From: Chryseobacterium indologenes | GTDB lineage: Bacteria; Bacteroidota; Bacteroidia; Flavobacteriales; Weeksellaceae | DNA: 35,623 bases | Reading direction: 5' to 3' | Assembly: GCA_001013295.1 (NCBI GenBank) | Contig: LAZY01000062.1 | Location: 1-35,623, forward strand | In this document: positions 8,908-16,000 of the stretch, piece after piece | Layout: the number at the start of each line of letters is the position of its first letter | How positions within the stretch are numbered: position 1 is the first letter of the stretch | Program-made: the position numbers and the translations under genes | Notes under the pieces: model-generated | Database searches by the model: none | Told to the model about the DNA's origin: nothing | What the model saw: only the letters and a program-made list of their open reading frames with translations

Positions 8908-9398
8908 TCTTTTTAGGAGAAAATATTAAGGAATATCCAGTTACTGAACCGGCAGATCCGAAATCTTGTGCAGAGCATTTCGCAGATATAATGGGTAAGA
9001 AAGGATATACACTGGATTTTTCACTGAAAAGCCTGGAGACTGAAATTGATGGGGTTTTAGAAAAATATTCAAAAATTGAATATCAGGAACTGAATATTTT
9101 AGAGGAATTTCTGACAGCTTATGTGGGAGAAAGTCTTCTTAGAATATTCGGAGGCAGTTGGGTAGGCAATTTCTATGGCCCATTAAACAGGTCAGGGGTT
9201 AATTTTTATACTTCCTATATGGTGATTAATGATTTTAGATTTAATCCTAATCATTTTATAGGGTATTATTTAAGTAACGGTAAAAAGTCGGAAGGTACTT
9301 TTTACGAATATTTATACAAACGGAATCAAAGTAGTGGCATCTTCCATGATTTTTTAGGTGGAGGGTTAATACAAAAAATAAACAATAATATTCAATAG
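8904..9398 (+). CDS. Hypothetical protein, 164 residues
   Basis: Not recognised. It starts on the ATG that overlaps the TGA of the TPR gene (ATGA), which implies translational coupling. No signal peptide or membrane segment is visible, so it is probably cytoplasmic. The sequence is mixed alpha/beta with an aromatic-rich middle (Phe-Gly-Gly-Ser-Trp-Val-Gly-Asn-Phe-Tyr-Gly) and a run of Tyr/Phe/Asn after it. This pattern loosely recalls small immunity-like or SMI1-like proteins, but no family can be claimed. A beta-barrel gene follows after 34 bases. Confidence 0.7.
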   Translation: MIFLGENIKEYPVTEPADPKSCAEHFADIMGKKGYTLDFSLKSLETEIDGVLEKYSKIEYQELNILEEFLTAYVGESLLRIFGGSWVGNFYGPLNRSGVNFYTSYMVINDFRFNPNHFIGYYLSNGKKSEGTFYEYLYKRNQSSGIFHDFLGGGLIQKINNNIQ

Positions 9399-9432
9399 AT
9401 TTTTAAATCCTTTGTGATTAAAATTAAAGAGT

Positions 9433-11202
9433 ATGAATAAGAAAATTCAAATATTATCTATATTATTTCTGGGAATTTCGTCGGTGGCGTTTTCCCAGAT
9501 CAAGGAGGAGAAGCTGGTTCTTAATAAAAAAAGAGAGCCGGAGGTGAAGAAGATCGAGAAGAAGAAAACTTCTGTAGAAACCATCAAAAATTATCCGCCG
9601 GAAGAGAAATCCCAGAATCCTGTGAAATATACGATCACAGATGTACCTGCGGTTTCTGATTTTAAAACATCTACCATTCAGGGAGAAGATGTGGCTCCGA
9701 AATTTGACGGAACTGCCCAGAATAACTATGTTCAGTTCGGAATGGGGAACTATGGGAAGACCCTGTTGGATGGAAACATTTCCAAAACCCTTGAAAATAA
9801 GCTTGAAGTAGGAGGAGACGTACATGTACTTTCTACGAATGGCCTTAAAAAAGACTACGACTGGAACTCAAAACAGACCTCAGCTACATTCGCTGCTTTC
9901 CTTAATTCTTATGGAGAAAAAGGAAAATTCAACCTTAATGCTGAATACGGACTGAATAACTATAATTATTACGGAATCTATGCGATGACGCCTTCAGCAG
10001 ATGTGGATCTGAAGCAAAAGGTAAATCAGTTTAAGGTAAACGGATACTATGATTTCTATTCCAATGAAATTTTAAATGATGTAAGAGTGAAGTCATCATT
10101 CCTTAAAGATCATTTCGATGCTCAGGAAAATCAGGTTTCCATCCTGGCTAATTTCTCCAAACATGCTGTGGAATTAGGAAAATCAGGAATAAACCTGAAT
10201 GCTGATCTGGGTGTTGGATTAGAAGCTGTAAAAACAGATTTTGCAATCAGAGACAAAAATACAGCAAACTTCTTCAATACGAGTCTTGCTCCTAAAGTAA
10301 CTTTCAGAAAAGGAGATTCTTATTTAATGCTAGGTTCTTCATTCTCGTTCCTGAATGCCAAGAACTCTAACGATATGATGGCGGAACAGCTGAAGAACAA
10401 CAAAACGTATTGGTTTCCGCAGGCTGAATTCCAGTTTGCTGCTGCTAAAGAATTCAAATTTTATGGTGGGGTAGACGGTGGTCTTAAACTGAATACTTAC
10501 GGAGACCTTTTACAGGCTAACCCATTTGTGCTTTCTGACCAGTATTTAAAGCCAACAGAGACCAAATATCATTTTTATGTAGGATTGAGAGGAGACATTG
10601 ATGAAACGTTGAAATACGACTTCTCTGCAGGTTTCGGAAAAATGAGAGACATTATGTTCTTTAAAGCGAACAGCCTGTTTGATGATGTGTATACACTGAA
10701 CCGTTCTGCGTACAATTTTGCCAATACATTCTCTGCAGTATATGATGACGGAAATGTAAGTGACATCAAAGGAAGTGTACAGTATTTCCCTCTTGAAAAC
10801 CTGATCATCGACGGAGAATTGAGGTTTACCAAGTACAATTTGAAGAATTATGAGAATATTTATAACGTTCCTTTACTAAATGCAAGCATTGGAGCAAAAT
10901 ATACAATGCTGGACAAGAAATTATTGTTAGGGTTCAAAGGAATCTTTGCAAGTGACAGAACAACAAACTCTTATACTATCGAAGGTGTAGCGAATCCGGG
11001 TATGATTTTCCAGTCTAGGGAGAACACAAATGATAAAGTTGGGGGGTATGCTGATTTAAATCTTTCCGCAGAGTATAAAATTCACAAAAATTTCAGTATT
11101 TTCGCACTCGGAAATAATCTTCTAAGCTCAAAATACCAGACGTACAAAGGTTATAAAGTCTTAGGTGCACAGATTCTGGGCGGGGTGAAGATCACTTTCT
11201 AA
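9433..11202 (+). CDS. Outer-membrane beta-barrel (TonB-receptor-like, no plug)
   Basis: A 589-residue protein with a signal peptide (about residues 1-21, ending Ala-Phe-Ser-Gln), a Lys/Glu-rich linker to about residue 65, and then a long series of amphipathic beta strands with alternating aromatic residues to the very end, which finishes in Val-Lys-Ile-Thr-Phe. A C-terminal phenylalanine is the usual outer-membrane insertion signal. The last part (Phe-Ser-Ile-Phe-Ala-Leu-Gly-Asn-Asn-Leu-Leu) resembles the final strands of TonB-dependent receptors, but the plug domain and TonB box of a typical 700-1000 residue receptor are not apparent. It may be a barrel only, perhaps working with the periplasmic TPR protein encoded upstream. 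Substrate unknown. Confidence 0.8.
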   Translation: MNKKIQILSILFLGISSVAFSQIKEEKLVLNKKREPEVKKIEKKKTSVETIKNYPPEEKSQNPVKYTITDVPAVSDFKTSTIQGEDVAPKFDGTAQNNYVQFGMGNYGKTLLDGNISKTLENKLEVGGDVHVLSTNGLKKDYDWNSKQTSATFAAFLNSYGEKGKFNLNAEYGLNNYNYYGIYAMTPSADVDLKQKVNQFKVNGYYDFYSNEILNDVRVKSSFLKDHFDAQENQVSILANFSKHAVELGKSGINLNADLGVGLEAVKTDFAIRDKNTANFFNTSLAPKVTFRKGDSYLMLGSSFSFLNAKNSNDMMAEQLKNNKTYWFPQAEFQFAAAKEFKFYGGVDGGLKLNTYGDLLQANPFVLSDQYLKPTETKYHFYVGLRGDIDETLKYDFSAGFGKMRDIMFFKANSLFDDVYTLNRSAYNFANTFSAVYDDGNVSDIKGSVQYFPLENLIIDGELRFTKYNLKNYENIYNVPLLNASIGAKYTMLDKKLLLGFKGIFASDRTTNSYTIEGVANPGMIFQSRENTNDKVGGYADLNLSAEYKIHKNFSIFALGNNLLSSKYQTYKGYKVLGAQILGGVKITF

Positions 11203-11226
11203 ATCATAAGTAATACGCAATAAATA

Positions 11227-11269
11227 ATGAGTAATATGACATTCATTTTATCATTTACTCATTACTCAT
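11227..11269. repeat. 9-bp inverted repeat just upstream of the tRNA
   Basis: Arms 11227-11235 (ATGAGTAAT) and 11261-11269 (ATTACTCAT) are perfect complements separated by 25 AT-rich bases. It lies after the barrel gene and just before the tRNA, and the right arm contains the stop codon (11264-11262) of the recombinase. No T-run follows, so terminator function is doubtful. Confidence 0.55.
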
Positions 11270-12875
11270 GAATACGGCTGCATAGTTTAATGGATAGAAC
11301 TTTGGATTTCGGCTCCAACGGTGAGGGTTCGAATCCTTCTGCGGTCACCTTTCGGGAAAAAGCATTTTCAAAAGTGCTTTTTCCTTTTTTTTTATCTTTT
11401 AACTTGTTGCTAATCAATAATATGTGAGAGAGTGCGGAATTTAGCTTAGGTGTTCGAAATGAATTTTCATGAAACTCAAGTTTTTCTGCTAATATCGAAC
11501 ACAGTATGGTGTTTTTAGTTTCATCATTCCCCTGTACATACAGTTTATACAGGTTTGGGACGATTTTAATCACGCGATCAAGCTTGAGCTTAATGTCAGA
11601 ATTTTTATTAGATAATTTATGATTCTGTAGAGAGATTTCAAGATCATCAATTTTCTTCTTACATTCATTTTTTATAAGTTGATAATCATCATAGTCCAAT
11701 CTATCTTCTAAATATTTTTCCCTCGCATTATTGAGACGATTATTTAAGGATTGGATCTGGCTGGAAATTTCTTTCTTTTGTGCATCAATATCTTCTTGGA
11801 TATATTTGAAATTAGTAAAGATTATCTCTTTGAGTAAAGTATTAACTCCCTCGTGATACTCATATTTTTGTAATTCTTTTTCAAATGCACAATTAATTAT
11901 ATTAGAACGATACCTGTAGCCGCAAGTAGAATTACAGTGATAGTAATAGTAAATACTTTTTTTCCCTTTTGAACCGCTACCTGAAATATGCCCTCCACAT
12001 CTTGGGCATTTCAAAAATCCTCTCAACGGAAATTCTTTTGCAGCATTAATTTTGCCCTTTGGTCTTTCGGTTGTAGTTATACCGCTCAAAACCATTTGCA
12101 CTTTATTGAACAAACTTTCTGAAATTAAACTTTCATGTTTGCCGTCAACTGTACATGCATCTTCATCCTTGTATGGCTTAATATATATCTTTCCACAGTA
12201 CAATGGATTTTTTATTGCTCTATAAAAAGATGTTCTACTTATTTTAGTACCAGCCATAGTGTTCATCTTTAGTCTAATTTGATTTATAGAGTATTTACCT
12301 TTGGCAATCTCATTAAAAGCCCAACGCATATTTGATGCTTCTGGCTCTTTCAATGCTATATATTTTCTACCATCTTCACTGCATTTATTAATATATCCAT
12401 AGGAAGCAGTGCCCATTAGTCGTCCTTCTTTTTGGGCTCTTCTCATACCGTAGAAAGTATTTAGGGCTCGTCGGTCATTTTCTACTTCTGGTGCAGCCAA
12501 ATAAATGGCTAGCATCATCTTATTTTCAGGAATTGACATATCTAATGGTTGCTCTATAGCTTGTGGCGAAATGTTATTGCTTAGAAGCAATTTAATCATT
12601 TGATATGCGTCACCTGCATTTCTACTAAAACGATCCCATTTTGTAAATAAAATCAAGTTAGATCGCAAACTTCTTTTCTTTATATTTTGAATATAATTGT
12701 TCCATTCAGGACGATTAAAATTTTTAGCTGAATGATCTTCAAAGATTACCTGACCAATGGTTATTTCATTCTGCTGGCAATACTTTTCTAACCTCTCGTG
12801 CTGATCTCTTTGTGAATAACCTTTATCAGCCTGTTCATCTGTTGATACCCTAATATATAAATCTGCTATCTTCAT
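11262..12875 (-). CDS. Large serine recombinase (integrase)
   Basis: A 537-residue site-specific recombinase. The N-terminal resolvase domain (about 1-150) begins with Tyr-Ile-Arg-Val-Ser-Thr, giving catalytic Ser11, and contains Trp-Asp-Arg-Phe-Ser-Arg (about 80-85). The recombinase DNA-binding domain spans about 155-265. A zinc ribbon follows with Cys290, Cys293, Cys314 and Cys318, then a coiled coil (about 348-420), as in large serine integrases. It would insert and excise the element via a covalent serine-DNA intermediate. Residues about 495-507 are antisense to the tRNA terminator and 510-534 are antisense to tRNA-Arg, so the tail (Gly-Phe-Glu-Pro-Ser-Pro...) is probably not a designed protein segment. 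The true end in the circular element may differ. A candidate promoter lies upstream at 12934-12965. Use of a tRNA target is more typical of tyrosine integrases. Confidence 0.93.
   Translation of the reverse strand: MKIADLYIRVSTDEQADKGYSQRDQHERLEKYCQQNEITIGQVIFEDHSAKNFNRPEWNNYIQNIKKRSLRSNLILFTKWDRFSRNAGDAYQMIKLLLSNNISPQAIEQPLDMSIPENKMMLAIYLAAPEVENDRRALNTFYGMRRAQKEGRLMGTASYGYINKCSEDGRKYIALKEPEASNMRWAFNEIAKGKYSINQIRLKMNTMAGTKISRTSFYRAIKNPLYCGKIYIKPYKDEDACTVDGKHESLISESLFNKVQMVLSGITTTERPKGKINAAKEFPLRGFLKCPRCGGHISGSGSKGKKSIYYYYHCNSTCGYRYRSNIINCAFEKELQKYEYHEGVNTLLKEIIFTNFKYIQEDIDAQKKEISSQIQSLNNRLNNAREKYLEDRLDYDDYQLIKNECKKKIDDLEISLQNHKLSNKNSDIKLKLDRVIKIVPNLYKLYVQGNDETKNTILCSILAEKLEFHENSFRTPKLNSALSHILLISNKLKDKKKGKSTFENAFSRKVTAEGFEPSPLEPKSKVLSIKLCSRIHE
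11276..11347 (+). tRNA. tRNA-Arg (anticodon UCG)
   Basis: A complete 72-base cloverleaf without encoded CCA. Acceptor 11276-11282 pairs with 11340-11346 (two G-U wobbles), discriminator A at 11347. The D stem is GTTT/GAAC around a loop with GG; the anticodon stem TTGGA/TCCAA encloses loop TTTCGGC, giving anticodon TCG (Arg, codon CGA). The T stem GAGGG/CCTTC encloses TTCGAAT. A strong terminator follows. The whole gene lies inside the coding frame of a serine recombinase on the other strand and marks the probable insertion site of the conjugative element. It may be a chromosome-element hybrid: the two wobbles suggest the halves do not share one history, but this is inference. Confidence 0.9.
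11355..11393 (+). terminator. Strong intrinsic terminator after tRNA-Arg
   Basis: Perfect 10-bp stem (arms 11355-11364 and 11375-11384), 10-base loop, followed by nine T's (11385-11393). It begins seven bases after the tRNA discriminator base. It also lies in the coding frame of the opposing recombinase, where it encodes a Lys-rich stretch around residues 495-507. Confidence 0.9.
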
Positions 12876-12933
12876 GGTAAGTCTGTAAATAATAAATTAC
12901 GGATTGTAAAAAAGAATAATATGTTTGTTCATA

Positions 12934-12965
12934 TAAATATAAAATTAAACTCACTTATATGCAAA
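12934..12965 (-). promoter_or_regulatory. Candidate promoter of the recombinase
   Basis: On the minus strand TTTG (12965-12962) and TATATTTA (12941-12934) are 20 bases apart, close to the Bacteroidota -33 TTTG and -7 TAnnTTTG pair, with one mismatch in the last -7 base. A start site near 12928 would leave an approximately 50-base leader. The remainder of the 186-base gap to the upstream helicase gene shows only AT-rich sequence and a very short hairpin. Confidence 0.4.
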
Positions 12966-12969
12966 TAAG
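12954..12969. promoter_or_regulatory. Imperfect 16-bp palindrome over the -33 box (possible operator)
   Basis: CTTATATGCAAATAAG is a palindrome with seven of eight pairs matched. It covers the candidate -33 box of the recombinase promoter, the right place for a repressor or activator site. No regulator gene is visible nearby, so the role is conjecture. Confidence 0.3.
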
Positions 12970-13061
12970 CTGGTCCATATGTTGTCTTTGTAACTAATAT
13001 CAGCTGTTTACTTCATGCCAATAGCATGTATTTGAAACCAGAGGTGAACAACTATTTAAGT

Positions 13062-16000
13062 CTATCTTGTCCTTTTAATATCCTTATCGGTAATCAGATT
13101 ACCTATTTTTTGCTCCTCTTTTTTAAGTAGTATACTTGCATTATGCGCCTCCGCCTTTGGGGTAATAGAAAATAGCACCTGATTCTCGAAATTCCTTTCC
13201 TTCATAAAATCTATTTCTTTGTTGGTTTTCATTCTTTTTTCTTTCTCTTTTTTGTACTGAACGAGTAAATGTATTTTAATATCTGGAAGATCCTCTAATT
13301 TTTTATCCAGCTGCGCAATTTTGATTTCAGTAGCTTTTGTTTGCTTTTCAATTTCATGAACATTCACACCTTTCATAGCCAATTCTTCAATAACCTCTGT
13401 AACTAAAGCCTTAGCAGCATCAATAGCTTTCTGATAGTTTGTCAGCTGATCGGTCCAGTACTCTGCATTTTCTCCCGTCTCTTTTGAATAACCTAATATC
13501 CTGTCATAACTATGTTGCGCTCTTGCTACCTCCTGTTGAACCTTGGTAAATCCCTCATATTTTCTTAATATAAATGCAGAATCCGCTAAAAACTTATTTT
13601 TCTTACTTTCAATTTTCTTTTTCATCAGTTCGATTTCAATATTCGCCCTGGTTTCAGGATTTGTAATAATGGCAGTTTTGAGCTCCTGTGTGCTGATATC
13701 AGAGATATCAAGTACATCAGCACCTTTCTTCATAGCTTCAAGGTACCTTGCCTGTTTTGATTGCAACTTCTGAAGCATAAATACATCGATGCTGTCATTG
13801 GTCAGCATAAAATTAACTCTCACATTTTCGTGTCTGTTTCCCTGTCTCCATGCACGTCCTTCAACTTGTCTTAATGTGGTAAAGTTGTAGGGCAGTGATA
13901 GCAGATAAAGATCAGTGGTATTTTCCTGCAGATTCATTCCCTCTTGGATGGCTTCACTTCCGATAATAACTTTTATTTTTCCAATGTTAAAATCATTTTG
14001 TATCGATATTCTTTGACTTTTAGTGGTCGCGCCCGTAATTATGCCTATTTCTTCAGGTTTGTAACCAATATTTGTCACAAGATATTCTTTCATCCTTGGA
14101 AATTCTGCAACAGCTAGCTCAGAATAGATGATTTGTCCCGCTTCCGGAATGTCCCGCTTATTCTGCCGGATCAGATTCATTGTTTCATTCAACTTAGGCG
14201 AATTTTCAATAAATTCATCTACTGAGGGAAATTCTCCATAATAGTACGGCGACAAATAAGGTGAAATAGCAATTAACCTCGCATTAAGAATATGAGTAAG
14301 AATTGCCCCCTTTTCATTTTCATCAAAGTTATCCGTCAATTGTTCATACTGTTCCTCAGTCAGGTCATTTTGTTCAATTTTATATTCTTTATTAATTTTA
14401 TTAGGACGGACCAGTTCAGGATTATCTTCTTCGCCTTTTATATCAATAAATTCTGATAAAAGCTGCTGGAACAAAGAATTATTTTTGAACCTGCGAACAT
14501 TGGCTTTGAACTTCACATCGCCCTTCGCGTCGATCTCCATATCGTTATCAGCCTCCATGAAGGTTTCAAAGAATGTATTGGCATTGAAATACCCTGATTC
14601 TTCCAGACGTTTATTGGCGATCAATGAAAGGATAGAATAATATTCAAGAAGTTTGTTAGTGAATGGAGTAGCGGAAAGTAGAGTGACATTCCTCCCGTTG
14701 TATTTTTCCTGAATATATTGCGCAGCCATCCAGGTATTGATGCCTAATTTGGAAGTCTGCTGGTTCTGACTTCTGAAGTCGGAAGAGAATCTCCTGTCTT
14801 CAATTCTTACTTTACCTACAATATGATTTGCGTTATGAACTTCGTCGAAGGTCATATGATCGAAACCAAAATCTTCCCAATCGTAGATTTTTCCACGCTT
14901 CATTTTGCCCTCCACTTCTTTGATTTTCTCCATTTCTTTTTGGAAATCCCGTTCGCTTATGGAATTTACACTTCGTAATTCGCTTTCTGATATATAGGAA
15001 AACTTAGAAGAAAGATCCAGAGTGATACTTTCTGAAAATCCGATATTGTTAAAGCCTTCATAAGTAACGATTGTAATCTCCCCATTTTTGTTATCAAATT
15101 TTGAAAGATCATAATCGTTACCCAAATTACCAAGGACATTAACCTTAGCATCAGGTATCGTTTCAAAAATCGTTTCCACCCATTGTTTAAGAATACTGTC
15201 GTTCGGTACAATGATCAAGGGTCTTTTAGAATTGCCACGTTCCATTGCTTCGTGCATAGAAAGGATTCCTGATAGTGTTTTTCCAAATCCCACTTCATGC
15301 GCCAGAAGACCAACACCTTTTGTTGTCAGTCTTCCTATGCCTGCTTTTTGAACCTCGGTTAATCTAAGTTCTTGTCCCTTGAAATTTTTATGAATTTTTG
15401 AAAAGAGAGGAAATCTTGAATAGTCAGGAACGTGGATATTATTGTAATTCCTATTAAACTCTTTGACAAATCGCTCCCGAAGCTCATCCGATAACTCTTC
15501 CCGGATAAATTTCTGGAAAAGGTCATTAGCGGCGGCTTTTCTTCTTTCCCTTATGAGTGCATTTCTTTCCTTGTCACTACCAGTTACCGTATCGTTATCA
15601 ACAAATTGTCTGACTTCCCATGCTGAAGATCCTTGGAAGGCATCGCTTGATAAAGTCCCAACAAAATCTTTAAATTTTTCCGCTAGATTATAATCAACAA
15701 TAACAACTTCGCTGAGCTTGGTATTATAATTATATCTTTCTTTTTCTACCTGCCCCAATGCGAACTGATGCACAAATTCGTGATTGGGGCTAATATATAT
15801 TTCGTCTATAGATTTAGGTTTCGGAAGAACACTTTCGAGTAATGCTTTCTGCTTTAAATATTGAGCTTCTGAGTATCCTTCGGAAAAGGAAGCCTTAAAA
15901 TCAATTTCTAATTGCTCTAGTTTTTTATAAATGTTTCCTTCGGCATAATAAAAGTCATGAACCCATTTTCCATCAATGAAATTCGCATATTGATGATGCT

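Noticed and set aside
13014..13028. Small hairpin CATGC-CAATA-GCATG after the methyltransferase-helicase gene
   Set aside because: Only 5 bp and no T-run; too weak to call a terminator.
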